Below, one piece after another: positions 20,643-29,022 of a stretch of DNA of 64,000 nucleotides. Both the position numbers and the translations under genes were made by a program. The stretch's first letter is position 1, and each line of letters opens with the position of its first letter. The notes beneath the pieces are model-generated. The model ran no database searches and was not told the origin of the DNA. It saw only the letters and a program-made list of their open reading frames with translations. Source of the stretch: Bradyrhizobium manausense (GTDB taxonomy: Bacteria; Pseudomonadota; Alphaproteobacteria; Rhizobiales; Xanthobacteraceae); NCBI RefSeq assembly GCF_018130615.1, contig NZ_JAFCKB010000002.1:496001-560000 (forward strand). The letters run 5' to 3'.

Positions 20643-21470
20643 ATGAATTTCCGTTATTTGGCCGCGTCCGTCCGGCCGCGCGGGCGCCTTCTCGCCCTGT
20701 TGACGGCGACGGCATTGGTCGTCCCGTTTGCCGCTGAGGCCCAGGCGCCGGCCCCGGGCGCACCCGCGCCGAAGGCTGCCCCGAAGGCCGCTCCGAAGGC
20801 TGCCCCCAAGGCGCCGGCTCCGGCCCCCGCGCCGGCTCCGCAGGCCCAGCAGGCCCCGGCTCAGCAGGGCGCGCCTGCGGCGCAGGGCGGCCAGCCCGCA
20901 GATCAGCAGATCCAGCTGATCTACGCCCCCTGGACCAAGTTCTGCCTCAAGGGCCAGGACGCCAATGCCAAGCAGGTCTGCTTCACCGGCAAGGACGGCC
21001 GCATCGAATCGGGCCAGCCGGTCATCGCGGCCGTGATCATCGAGCCGGAAGGCGAGCCGAAGAAGATCCTGCGCGTGACGCTGCCGCTCGGCATGCAGCT
21101 TGTGCACGGCACCCGCATCATCGTCGACAACAATCCGCCGCTGCAGAGCCCGTATGTGATCTGCTTCCAGAACGGCTGCATGTCGGACTACGAGGCGACC
21201 CCCGAGCTGCTCGCCAACATGAAGAAGGGCCAGAACCTCGTGGTGCAGGCGATCAACGCCAACGGTGCGCCGCTGACCCTGCCGCTGCCGCTCGCCGGTG
21301 AATTCCAGAAGGCCTATGACGGTCCGCCGACCGATCCGAAGGTGTTCGAGGAAACCCAGAAGAAGCTGCAGGAAGAGCTTCAGAAGAAGGCTGAGGAGCA
21401 ACGCAAGAAGCTCGAGCAGAACGGCGGTGCGCCTGGTGCCCCCGCCGCAGCTCCGGCCGGTCAGAAGTAG
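20643..21470 (+). CDS. Invasion-associated locus B (IalB) family periplasmic protein
   Basis: A 275-residue secreted protein. A signal peptide (about residues 1-34, ending AAEAQA) is followed by a low-complexity Pro/Ala/Lys linker containing three KAAP repeats. The IalB domain starts at about residue 95 (LIYAPWTKFCLKGQDANAKQVCF). It has paired Cys, KILRVTLPLGMQL and the PYVICFQNGCMSDYE block. The tail is a charged Glu/Lys/Gln helix. IalB proteins are periplasmic and associated with host interaction in Bartonella; the role in rhizobia is unclear. The ATG at 20643 starts the signal peptide. A strong terminator follows 22 bp after the stop. Confidence 0.9.
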   Translation: MNFRYLAASVRPRGRLLALLTATALVVPFAAEAQAPAPGAPAPKAAPKAAPKAAPKAPAPAPAPAPQAQQAPAQQGAPAAQGGQPADQQIQLIYAPWTKFCLKGQDANAKQVCFTGKDGRIESGQPVIAAVIIEPEGEPKKILRVTLPLGMQLVHGTRIIVDNNPPLQSPYVICFQNGCMSDYEATPELLANMKKGQNLVVQAINANGAPLTLPLPLAGEFQKAYDGPPTDPKVFEETQKKLQEELQKKAEEQRKKLEQNGGAPGAPAAAPAGQK

Positions 21471-21492
21471 TCGGGCTCAAATCCCGGACACG

Positions 21493-21521
21493 AAAAAGGC
21501 GCCCGAACGGGCGCCTTTTTT
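21493..21521 (+). terminator. Intrinsic terminator after the IalB-family gene
   Basis: A 7-bp perfect GC stem (GGCGCCC / GGGCGCC) with a GAAC loop, preceded by five A and followed by six T. The flanking A and T runs let it work on both strands, so it also ends the convergent hspQ transcript. Confidence 0.93.
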
Positions 21522-21546
21522 ACTGGCCGCTTGCTAGCGGAGAAGT

Positions 21547-21879
21547 TCAGTTCAGAGAGGGATTACGCGGGCGGTAGCCGCCATCCTTGTTCTTGATGAA
21601 GATCTCGGCCACCTGGGAATGGCGGATCGGTTCGCCGGACTCATCGGGCAGAAGGTTCTGCTCGGACACGTAGGCGACATATTCGGATTCCGCGTTCTCC
21701 GCGAGCAGGTGGTAGAACGGCTGGTCCTTGTGGGGCCGCACCTCCTCGGGGATCGACAGCCACCACTCCTCGGTGTTGTTGAATTCCGGATCGATGTCGA
21801 AAATCACCCCCCGGAACGAGAAGATCCGGTGGCGAACGACCTGACCGATCTGAAATTTGGCGGTCCGCGCTTTAATCAT
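21547..21879 (-). CDS. hspQ: Heat shock protein HspQ (YccV / hemimethylated-DNA-binding family)
   Basis: A 110-residue protein of the HspQ family. In E. coli HspQ is a heat-induced specificity enhancer of the Lon protease. Conserved sequence runs from the start (AKFQIGQVVRHRIFSFRGVIFDIDPEF) through EEWWLSIPEEVRPHKDQPFYHLLAE and YVAYVSEQNLLPD. The ATG at 21879 is chosen because conservation begins there; the frame extends to 22002 without conserved residues. A GGAGG sits directly against the ATG and can pair with a nearby sequence, as described in the findings. Confidence 0.93.
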   Translation of the reverse strand: MIKARTAKFQIGQVVRHRIFSFRGVIFDIDPEFNNTEEWWLSIPEEVRPHKDQPFYHLLAENAESEYVAYVSEQNLLPDESGEPIRHSQVAEIFIKNKDGGYRPRNPSLN

Positions 21880-21985
21880 CCTCCGTCGATAGACCAGGAT
21901 TGTGGCCGATGCTAGTGCCCTGATCTGGAATTGCCCCGCGGTTGCGGGGCAGATAGCCACCAGATCCTCAGAAAACACTTCATCA

Positions 21986-22939
21986 ATGGTTGATATCCTC
22001 AATCTGGCGCTACCTTATTTCGGCTTGATCTTCGTTGGTTTCGCGTGCGGCAAGGCCAAGTCGCTGCCGGAATCAGGCCTCGCCTGGATGAACTTCTTCC
22101 TGCTCTACGTGTCGCTGCCGGCGCTGCTGTTCGCGATCATGTCGAAGACGCCGTTTTCGGAATTGAACAATCCGCCGTTCCTGGTCGCGACCACGCTGTC
22201 GACGGTGGCGGCGTTCAGCATCGCGCTGGTGGTCGGCAAGGTGCTGGGCGGGTTGACGCTGCGTGAGGCGACGCTTGCAGGTCTCTCCGGCGGTTACGGC
22301 AATATCGGCTATATGGGGCCGGGGCTCGCGCTCGCCGTGCTCGGGCCAAAGGCGGCGGCGCCGACCGCGCTGATCTTCTGCTGCGACAGCATCTTCCTGT
22401 TCACGATCGTGCCGTTGCTGATCGAGCTGTCTGACCGCGATCATCCCTCGATCGTGCATGCCTTCGGCGTCGTGCTGAAGCAGATCGTGCTCAACCCGCT
22501 GATCATGTCGGCCTGTTTTGGCGCGGCGGTGGCGGCGCTTCATATCGAATTGCCAGTGGCGCTCGACCGCACCATCACCTTCCTCCAGAACGCCGCAGCG
22601 CCGACCGCGCTGTTCGTGCTCGGCGTGACCGTGGCGCTGCGCCCGTTCGACCGCGTACCGTGGGAGGTGCCGTGTGTGATCGCGGTCAAACTCCTGATTC
22701 ATCCACTCGCGGCATTCGGCCTGATGCTGGCGTTCGGGCCATTTGCGCAGCCCTGGGCCGCGACCGCCATCCTGATGGCCTCGCTGCCGCCGGCGCTGAA
22801 CGTGTTCGTGATCGCCCGCCAGAACGATGCCTGGATCGAGTCCGCCTCCGTCGCCGTGCTGCTCGGCACGTTTGCATCCGTGGTCACGCTGACCAGCGTG
22901 ATGTGGTTGCTTCAAACCGGGCGGCTGGCGTTTCCGTAA
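21986..22939 (+). CDS. AEC family transporter (auxin efflux carrier family)
   Basis: A 317-residue inner-membrane carrier with about ten hydrophobic helices in the two-times-five layout of the AEC/BART superfamily. The second helix carries the typical GLAWMNFFLLYVSLPALLF; later come AGLSGGYGNIGYMGPGL and LPPALNVFVIARQ near the C-terminus. Family members export small organic acids or malonate-like compounds, but the substrate here is unknown. The ATG at 21986 starts the first helix. The leader contains a hairpin shared with the divergent hspQ promoter region. Confidence 0.9.
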   Translation: MVDILNLALPYFGLIFVGFACGKAKSLPESGLAWMNFFLLYVSLPALLFAIMSKTPFSELNNPPFLVATTLSTVAAFSIALVVGKVLGGLTLREATLAGLSGGYGNIGYMGPGLALAVLGPKAAAPTALIFCCDSIFLFTIVPLLIELSDRDHPSIVHAFGVVLKQIVLNPLIMSACFGAAVAALHIELPVALDRTITFLQNAAAPTALFVLGVTVALRPFDRVPWEVPCVIAVKLLIHPLAAFGLMLAFGPFAQPWAATAILMASLPPALNVFVIARQNDAWIESASVAVLLGTFASVVTLTSVMWLLQTGRLAFP

Positions 22940-22965
22940 GAGACAGCTTGCGCGACGGGATGTTC

Positions 22966-23098
22966 ACCTCTCCCCGTCGGGGAGAGGTCGGATTGCGTAG
23001 CAATCCGGGTGAGGGGCCGCAGCAGCGCTCAGTAAGACCGTAAGCCCTCACCCGGATCGCATCTTCGATACGATCCGACCTCTCCCTACGGGAGAGGT
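22966..23098. repeat. Large dispersed inverted repeat with CTCTCCC palindromes
   Basis: Two palindromes of ACCTCTCCC...GGGAGAGGT type (22966-22988 and 23078-23098) flank an inner inverted pair (GGATTGC...CCGGGTGAGGGG against CCCTCACCCGG). The whole 133 bp can fold into one long hairpin. The same palindrome core occurs alone at 33512-33534 and 50308-50330. It lies between a plus-strand stop and a minus-strand stop and may act as a terminator for both. Confidence 0.85.
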
Positions 23099-23135
23099 GT
23101 CCGAGCGGGCGCTCCGGTTGATCGCTAATTCGCGG

Positions 23136-24320
23136 CTACTTCCGCCAGGTCGGCGTCAGCCCCTCGCGCATGGCAAAGCGCCTGAGCGGGCCGATGGCGC
23201 CGAGCAGGTGCATGCCGACGGCGCGGACAGGCTGGAGCGGCAGGAAGTCGTTGAGCAGTGAGCGATTGGCGATATCGATCGCAAACGTCCGGCTCAAAAT
23301 GTCGGGCCGCCGTGCCCGGTCGTAGCGCTTGAGCACCTCATCCGCGCCTGGATCCTGGCCCGCTGCGACGGCCTCGGCCGCGAGCCGCGCGATATCCGCA
23401 GCATCCCGCAGACCGAGATTGAGGCCCTGGGCACCGATCGGGGGAACCACATGGGCGGCTTCGCCGACCAGCGCGATGCGATCGCGGGCGAAGGATTTTG
23501 GGCGCTCGATCGCGAGCGGAAACAGGTTGCGGCCGGGCTCGACCGCCATGCGGCCGAGGATCGAATGCGACTGCTTTTCGATCGCAGCGGAGAGCTCCTC
23601 GTCGCTCAAGCCACGGAGCCGTTCGGCGTCGGCAGGGGCCGAAACCCAGACGATGCTGGAACGATTGCCGGGCAGGGGCACGAACACGCAAGGGCCATGC
23701 GGCGTGTGGAACTCGGTCGAGACGTTTCGGTGCGGCCTGGTATGGCTGACGTTGAACGTCAGCGCGGTCTGCGTCAGGTCGCGCCGCGTGACTGCAATGC
23801 CGGCGGCCTCCCGGCACAGCGAGTGGCGGCCGTCGGCGCCGACGACGAGCCGGGCCGAGAGGAATTGGCCGGAGGCCGTGCGGATTGCGACATCACCGGC
23901 TTCGATGACGCTGCTTTCGGCCTCGTCATCGAAACGGACGAGGTTTTGCAACTCGGCGGCGCGCGCCTCGAGCGCCAGCATCAGCGACCGGTTGTCGATG
24001 TTGTAGCCGAAGGCGTCGAGCCCGATCTCGTGGCAGGAGAACCTGACCTCGGGCGCGCGGAACAGCCGGCCGGTGTCGTCGACGAGGCGCATCACCTCGA
24101 GGCAGGCCGCCTTGTCCTTGCAGCGCGGCCAGACGTCGAGGCCCTCCAGGAGATCGACGGAGGCGCCCAGCAGCGCAGTGGTCCGATTGTCGGCGTAGGG
24201 CAGGCGCCGGGCCACCAGCGCGGTTCGCGCGCCGGCTTGGGCCAAGGCAATTCCGGCCGCAAGACCCGCCGGTCCGCCGCCGATAACGCTTACGTCAAAG
24301 AGTGTCGATGCGTCTGTCAT
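23136..24320 (-). CDS. UbiH/UbiF family FAD-dependent hydroxylase
   Basis: A 394-residue flavoprotein monooxygenase of the UbiH/COQ6 type, which hydroxylates the ring of ubiquinone precursors. FAD-binding GxGxxG appears as VIGGGPAGLAAGIALAQAG (about residues 11-29). The DG motif is LVVGADGRHSLCREAAGI. The GD motif has Glu in place of Asp, ALVGEAAHVVPPIGAQGLNLGLRDA, a common variant in alphaproteobacterial members. Which ring position it modifies cannot be told from sequence alone. Confidence 0.88.
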   Translation of the reverse strand: MTDASTLFDVSVIGGGPAGLAAGIALAQAGARTALVARRLPYADNRTTALLGASVDLLEGLDVWPRCKDKAACLEVMRLVDDTGRLFRAPEVRFSCHEIGLDAFGYNIDNRSLMLALEARAAELQNLVRFDDEAESSVIEAGDVAIRTASGQFLSARLVVGADGRHSLCREAAGIAVTRRDLTQTALTFNVSHTRPHRNVSTEFHTPHGPCVFVPLPGNRSSIVWVSAPADAERLRGLSDEELSAAIEKQSHSILGRMAVEPGRNLFPLAIERPKSFARDRIALVGEAAHVVPPIGAQGLNLGLRDAADIARLAAEAVAAGQDPGADEVLKRYDRARRPDILSRTFAIDIANRSLLNDFLPLQPVRAVGMHLLGAIGPLRRFAMREGLTPTWRK

Positions 24321-24448
24321 GGAACGACATTTGACACGGCCCGCGGCAAATTCAAGCCACCTATTTTGCCCGATTTTTGTGACGAAATGCGCGGCGCAAT
24401 GCCGCGACGGCGGATGTGCAAACCGGTCCCGTTCTGGTAGCAGGAGTC

Positions 24449-25186
24449 ATGGAAGCTCAGATGGACAGCCAAGAGGACTCCCTGAAGCCGAAGCCCGCGA
24501 TCCGTGCCGCGGCGTTCTCGGTGCACATCTTCACCGCCTTCGGCGCGGCGATCGCGCTATTGGCGATGCTGGAGGCCGTGCGCGAGCACTGGGCGGCAAT
24601 GTTCGGATGGCTGGGCGTCGCGCTCATCATCGATGCCATCGACGGGCCGATCGCGCGCCTGCTCGACGTCAAGAACGTGCAGCCGAACTGGTCGGGCGAC
24701 GTGCTCGATCTCGTGGTCGATTTCCTCACCTATGTCTTCGTGCCGGCCTATGCGATCGTGGCGAGCGGCCTGCTGCTGCCAGTCGCCGCACCCTTGCTCG
24801 GCATCGCCATCATCGTCACCAGCGCATTATACTTCGCCGATCTGCGCATGAAGGCGGATGACAATCATTTCCGCGGTTTCCCGGCGTTGTGGAATGCGGC
24901 GGCGTTCTATCTGTTCCTGCTGCACTGGCCGCCGCTGTCCTCGACGCTGCTGGTTGCGGCGCTGGTGGTATTGACCTTCGTGCCGTTTCACGTGCTGCAT
25001 CCGGTTCGCGTCGTGCGGCTGCGCTGGCTGACCATGTCGTTGATCGTGCTGTGGGGGCTGCTCGGGTTCTACGCGCTGGAGATGGATTTTCGTGTCGGCA
25101 CCGGCGTGACCGTCGTGCTCTGCGCGATCGCGCTCTGGATCGCCTTTAGCGATGCATTGATCCGGCTGGTGAGATCGTTCGCATGA
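24449..25186 (+). CDS. pcs: Phosphatidylcholine synthase
   Basis: A 245-residue membrane enzyme of the CDP-alcohol phosphatidyltransferase family that condenses choline with CDP-diacylglycerol to give phosphatidylcholine. The metal-binding motif is DGPIAR...GDVLDLVVD (about residues 70-95 of the protein), with the longer spacing between DGxxAR and GxxxDxxxD typical of Pcs. About eight hydrophobic helices are visible. The start is uncertain: ATG 24449 lies only 2 nt after AGGAG, and ATG 24461 lies 5 nt after GGAAG. The stop overlaps the next gene by ATGA, so the pair is coupled. Phosphatidylcholine is a major membrane lipid needed for symbiosis in bradyrhizobia. Confidence 0.9.
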   Translation: MEAQMDSQEDSLKPKPAIRAAAFSVHIFTAFGAAIALLAMLEAVREHWAAMFGWLGVALIIDAIDGPIARLLDVKNVQPNWSGDVLDLVVDFLTYVFVPAYAIVASGLLLPVAAPLLGIAIIVTSALYFADLRMKADDNHFRGFPALWNAAAFYLFLLHWPPLSSTLLVAALVVLTFVPFHVLHPVRVVRLRWLTMSLIVLWGLLGFYALEMDFRVGTGVTVVLCAIALWIAFSDALIRLVRSFA

Positions 25187-25917
25187 TGCATCTTCTGACC
25201 AGCCCCGAGGCCTGGGCCGCGCTGCTCACTTTGACCTCGCTCGAGATCGTGCTCGGCATCGACAACGTCATCTTCCTGTCGGTGATCGTCTCGCGCATCC
25301 CCGAGAAGCAGGCCCATCGCGCGCGCCAGATCGGGCTGGCGCTGGCGCTGGTCTTCCGCATCATCCTGCTCAGCGTGCTGGTCTGGCTGATCGGCCTGAC
25401 TGCGCCGGTGTTCTCGTTCTCCGGCTACGATTTCTCCTGGCGCGATCTCATCCTGATTGGCGGCGGCCTGTTCCTGATCGCCAAGGCGACGCACGAGATC
25501 CACGCCGAGGTCGAGGCCGACGACGGCGAGGGGACGCAGGACTCCGGCGGCCGCGCCTTCTTCTGGGTGATCGTCCAGATCGTGATCATCGACATCGTGT
25601 TCTCGCTGGATTCGATCATCACCGCGATCGGCATGGCGCAGGACATCGAGATCATGATTGCAGCCGTCGTGATTGCCTGCCTGATCATGTACATTTCGTC
25701 GGGGCCGGTGGCGCGATTCGTCGCCGAGCATCCGACCACCAAGATGCTGGCTCTGGCCTTTCTGGTGTTGATCGGCGTGGCGCTGGTCGCGGACGGATTC
25801 AAATTCCACATCCCGCGCGGCTACATCTATTTTGCAATTGCGTTCTCGGCGGCGGTCGAGTTCTTCAACGTGCTGGCGAAGCGCAATCGCAAGAGAGCGA
25901 GCAAGCCGTCCGCCTAG
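25183..25917 (+). CDS. TerC family integral membrane protein
   Basis: A 244-residue protein with about seven membrane helices. It shows the TerC acidic motifs in the first helix (LTSLEIVLGIDNVIFLSVI) and again in the middle (IVIIDIVFSLDSIITAIGM), which are thought to bind metal ions. TerC relatives such as Alx and MeeY are linked to manganese export and metalation of secreted proteins. Translation is coupled to pcs by a 4-bp overlap. The functional link to phosphatidylcholine synthesis is unclear. Confidence 0.92.
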   Translation: MMHLLTSPEAWAALLTLTSLEIVLGIDNVIFLSVIVSRIPEKQAHRARQIGLALALVFRIILLSVLVWLIGLTAPVFSFSGYDFSWRDLILIGGGLFLIAKATHEIHAEVEADDGEGTQDSGGRAFFWVIVQIVIIDIVFSLDSIITAIGMAQDIEIMIAAVVIACLIMYISSGPVARFVAEHPTTKMLALAFLVLIGVALVADGFKFHIPRGYIYFAIAFSAAVEFFNVLAKRNRKRASKPSA

Positions 25918-25992
25918 CCGCTTCGGCTGGCGTCAAGTTGACAAGGCAGTCGCGATGGCTTTCGCTGGCCTTGGAGAAGAGGAGGTCAGGTG

Positions 25993-26967
25993 ATGACCAA
26001 AGCCGTTCGTGTGCACAAGGTCGGAGGCCCCGACGCCCTGGTCTATGAGAGCGTCGAGGTCCCGGCGCCTGGCCCGGGCGAGGTGCGCATCCGGCAGCAC
26101 GCGGTCGGCCTGAACTTCATCGACGTCTACTATCGCACCGGCCTCTACAAGGCGCCGGGGCTTCCCTTCATTGCCGGCAACGAAGCCTCGGGCGAGGTTG
26201 TGGCCGTCGGCCCGGGCGTGACGAATTTCCACCCCGGCGATCGCGTCGCCTACTATCACAATCTCGGCGCCTACACGAGCGAGCGCAACATTCCCTGGGA
26301 GAAGCTGGTCAAGCTGCCCGACCACATCACTCACGAGCAGGGCGCCGTGCTGATGCTCAAGGGTCTGACGGTCTGGTATCTCCTGCACAAGACCTTCAAG
26401 GTCGAGCCGCATCATCGCGTGCTGATCCATGCCGCGGCCGGCGGTATCGGACTGTTGGCCTGCCAATGGGCAAGGGCGCTCGGCGCGCATGTCATCGGCA
26501 CGGTCGGCTCGCGCGAGAAGGCCGAGCTCGCCGAGGCCAACGGCTGTGACCACGTCATCCTCTACAACGAAGAAGACTTCGTCGCCCGCGTGAAGCAGAT
26601 CAGCCGCAACGAGGGCTGCGATGTCGTCTATGACGGCGTCGGCAAGGCGACCTTCCCGGGCTCGCTGTCATGCCTGAAGCCGCGCGGCATGTTCGTGTCC
26701 TTCGGCAACGCCTCAGGTCCCGTGCCGCCGTTCTCGATCGCCGAGCTGAACAATCACGGCTCGCTGTTTGCGACGCGGCCGAAGCTCAACGACTATGTCG
26801 GCACCCGCAAGGAGTTGCTGGAAGGCGCCGACACGCTGTTTTCCGCCGTCATCAACGGCAAGCTGCACGTGCCGATCAACCACGCCTATGCGCTGAAGGA
26901 TGCAGCGAAGGCGCATATCGACCTGGAAAGCCGCAAGACGACGGGCGCGTCGATCTTGAAGCCGTAG
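25993..26967 (+). CDS. Quinone oxidoreductase, zinc-independent MDR family
   Basis: A 324-residue NADPH-dependent quinone reductase. An N-terminal GroES-like domain (HAVGLNFIDVYYRTGLY, GNEASGEVVAVG) is followed by the NADPH Rossmann motif AAAGGIGLLACQWARALGA at about residues 148-166. No zinc-ligand Cys cluster is seen, as expected for Qor-type members. The ATG at 25993 is chosen over GTG 25990 because GGAGG at 25981-25985 lies 7 nt before it. Confidence 0.92.
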   Translation: MTKAVRVHKVGGPDALVYESVEVPAPGPGEVRIRQHAVGLNFIDVYYRTGLYKAPGLPFIAGNEASGEVVAVGPGVTNFHPGDRVAYYHNLGAYTSERNIPWEKLVKLPDHITHEQGAVLMLKGLTVWYLLHKTFKVEPHHRVLIHAAAGGIGLLACQWARALGAHVIGTVGSREKAELAEANGCDHVILYNEEDFVARVKQISRNEGCDVVYDGVGKATFPGSLSCLKPRGMFVSFGNASGPVPPFSIAELNNHGSLFATRPKLNDYVGTRKELLEGADTLFSAVINGKLHVPINHAYALKDAAKAHIDLESRKTTGASILKP

Positions 26968-27133
26968 GCGCCGCTTGATTGCTCCGCTGAAACGATGCTA
27001 TTTTCAGGCGCAGAGGATAGCGCAGTGAATTTTGCCAACCTACGAATCCTGAATCGAATGTCCCGGCCCGACCGCAAGGAGGTTTGCCGGAGGGGATAGC
27101 GCGCGCCTGGCGCGTTGCGTGTGAGCTGAATCC

Positions 27134-27163
27134 AGCCCTTCCGTCGATGCGGGAGGGCTTTTT
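27134..27163 (+). terminator. Hairpin with U-tail in the metRS leader, overlapping its ribosome-binding site
   Basis: A 9-bp stem (AGCCCTTCC / GGGAGGGCT, one G-U pair) with an 8-nt loop is followed by TTTT. It ends 1 nt before ATG 27165 of the methionyl-tRNA synthetase gene. The 3' arm contains GGGAGG, 7 nt from that ATG, so folding would hide the ribosome-binding site as well as resemble an intrinsic terminator. Confidence 0.7.
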
Positions 27164-27164
27164 C

Positions 27165-28892
27165 ATGTCGACGGATTCAGCGCCATTTCAACGCGAAAGA
27201 GCGCTCCCCATGGCCAAGATTCTCATCACCAGTGCGTTGCCTTACGTCAACGGCGTCAAACATCTCGGCAATCTCGTCGGCTCGCTGCTTCCCGCCGACG
27301 TGCATGCGCGGTTCAGACGACAAATCGGCGACGAAGTACTGTTCATCTGTGCGACCGACGAGCACGGCACGCCGGCCGAGCTCGGCGCGCTCAGAGCGGG
27401 CGAGGCAGTCGATGAATTCTGCACCCGGCAGCACGTCATCCAGGCCGATATCTATCGCCGCTTCGGCCTGTCATTCGATTATTTCGGCCGGACCTCGTCG
27501 CCGCAAAACGCGGTGCTGACGCAGCATTTCTATCGTCGGCTCGATGCGGCCGGTCTGATAGACGAGCGCGGATTGCGGCAGGTCTGGTCGCCCGTCGATC
27601 AGCGATTTCTGCCCGATCGCTATGTGCTGGGCACCTGTCCGCATTGCGGGCACGGCGAGGCGAGGGGCGACCAGTGCGACGGCTGCGGCGTGTTGCTCGA
27701 TCCGGACGAATTGATCGCGCCGCGCTCGGCGCTGTCAGGTGATACCGCGCTCGAGATCCGCGCGACGCGACATCTGTTCTTGCGTCAGTCCATTCTAGTC
27801 GAGCCGCTGCGGAGCTGGATCAACCAGCGCAACGGCTGGCCGCCCTTCGTGGTGTCGACCGCCAGAAGCTGGCTGACGGCCGAGCTCAGGGATCGCTGCA
27901 TCACCCGCGATTTGGCTTGGGGCATCCCAGTCCCGCGCGCTGGTTTCGAGAGCAAGGTGTTTTACGTATGGTTCGATGCGCCGATCGGCTACATCGCCGC
28001 CACCCAGGAATGGGCTCAGGCAGCGCCCGGCCGCGATTGGCAACGCTGGTGGTGGCAGGCCGACGACGTCGGATACATCCAGTTCCTTGGCAAGGATAAC
28101 GTTCCGTTCCATGCCGTCAGCTTTCCGGCGACGCTGCTCGGATCGGGCGAGCCTTGGAAAACGGTCGATGTCATCAAGGGCTTTCACTGGCTCACCTACG
28201 AAGGTGGCAAATTCTCGACCAGCGCACAGCGTGGCGTGTTCACCGACGCGGCCCTCGAGGAGCTGCCGGCGGACTTTTGGCGCTGGTGGCTGATCGCCAA
28301 CGCGCCGGAAAGCGCGGATACCGATTTTTCCGTGCCGCGCTTTGTCGCCGATGTGAACAAGGACCTTGCCGACGTATTCGGCAATCTCGCCAACCGGGTC
28401 ATCAGCTTTGTGCACAGCGCCTTCGACGGCCGCATTCCCGAAAGCGGCGAGCCATCGGAGCTAGAACTTGAGCTGGCGGTCGAACTGGACCGACGCATCG
28501 CCACACTGCGTCGCCATCACGAAGCTCTGGAGTTTCGCGCGGCCGCCGCAGAGACGCGCGCGATCTGGAGTGAGGCCAATGCGTATCTCCAGCAGGCCGC
28601 GCCGTGGGTTGCGATCAAATCCGATCGCGCCAGAGCCGCAGCGGTCACGCGTACGGGGCTCAACCTCGTGCGTCTGTCAGCGGTGCTCGCCTGGAGCATC
28701 ATTCCGGAGCTGTCGGAGAGGGTTTTGCACGCCTTCGGCTGCGGTGGCAGCATTCCAGATTGGCCGACAGGGCCATGTCTTGAGCTGCTCGATAATCATG
28801 CCGGCGGTACGGTCGCGAAGCTGGCACCGATTGTTGTGAAGATCGACCCGGACAAAGCAGCCCACCTCGCGCAGCGCTTTGGCGCGGCATGA
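27165..28892 (+). CDS. metG: Methionyl-tRNA synthetase, actinobacterial-like type (probable second copy)
   Basis: A class I synthetase that charges tRNA-Met. The HIGH box reads HLGN within TSALPYVNGVKHLGNLVG, followed by FICATDEHGTPAE. A zinc knuckle CPHCG...CDGCG lies at about residue 190. The KMSKS loop is replaced by KFSTSAQRGVF, a form known from Streptomyces-type MetRS; the surrounding WRWWLIANAPESADTDFS also follows that type. It lacks a C-terminal Trbp111 domain. The start at 27165 has an excellent GGGAGG; ATG 27210 (MAKILITSALP) is where conservation begins and remains possible. Rhizobiales normally carry another, bacterial-type MetG elsewhere, so this is probably an acquired paralogue (inference). 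Confidence 0.85.
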   Translation: MSTDSAPFQRERALPMAKILITSALPYVNGVKHLGNLVGSLLPADVHARFRRQIGDEVLFICATDEHGTPAELGALRAGEAVDEFCTRQHVIQADIYRRFGLSFDYFGRTSSPQNAVLTQHFYRRLDAAGLIDERGLRQVWSPVDQRFLPDRYVLGTCPHCGHGEARGDQCDGCGVLLDPDELIAPRSALSGDTALEIRATRHLFLRQSILVEPLRSWINQRNGWPPFVVSTARSWLTAELRDRCITRDLAWGIPVPRAGFESKVFYVWFDAPIGYIAATQEWAQAAPGRDWQRWWWQADDVGYIQFLGKDNVPFHAVSFPATLLGSGEPWKTVDVIKGFHWLTYEGGKFSTSAQRGVFTDAALEELPADFWRWWLIANAPESADTDFSVPRFVADVNKDLADVFGNLANRVISFVHSAFDGRIPESGEPSELELELAVELDRRIATLRRHHEALEFRAAAAETRAIWSEANAYLQQAAPWVAIKSDRARAAAVTRTGLNLVRLSAVLAWSIIPELSERVLHAFGCGGSIPDWPTGPCLELLDNHAGGTVAKLAPIVVKIDPDKAAHLAQRFGAA

Positions 28893-28912
28893 GCCCAGGC
28901 CAAGCCGTAGGG

Positions 28913-28988
28913 TGGTGGTCCCGCGAGGACTCGAACCTCGAACCCCCGCGCCCGCAACGCGGTGCTCTATCCATTGAGCTACGGAACC
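28913..28988 (-). tRNA. tRNA-Arg, anticodon GCG
   Basis: A 76-nt cloverleaf with encoded CCA. The acceptor stem is GGTTCCG / CGGGACC with discriminator A73. The D stem is GCTC/GAGC with A20 after GG (an arginine identity base). The anticodon stem is CCGCG/CGCGG with loop TTGCGGG, so positions 34-36 read GCG (codon CGC) and C35 fits arginyl identity. The variable loop has 5 nt, and the T arm is CGAGG-TTCGAGT-CCTCG. All stems pair. Most bacteria read CGC with an ACG (inosine) tRNA, so GCG is unusual. It lies 34 bp downstream of the argD-type gene on the same strand. Confidence 0.95.
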
Positions 28989-29022
28989 ACGCCACCCTCA
29001 GTTTCGGTCGGGGCCGGCCGAC

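Noticed and set aside
26995-27099. Possible leader peptide upstream of the methionyl-tRNA synthetase
   Set aside because: The 34-codon frame has no cluster of Met codons, so peptide-based methionine attenuation is not supported.
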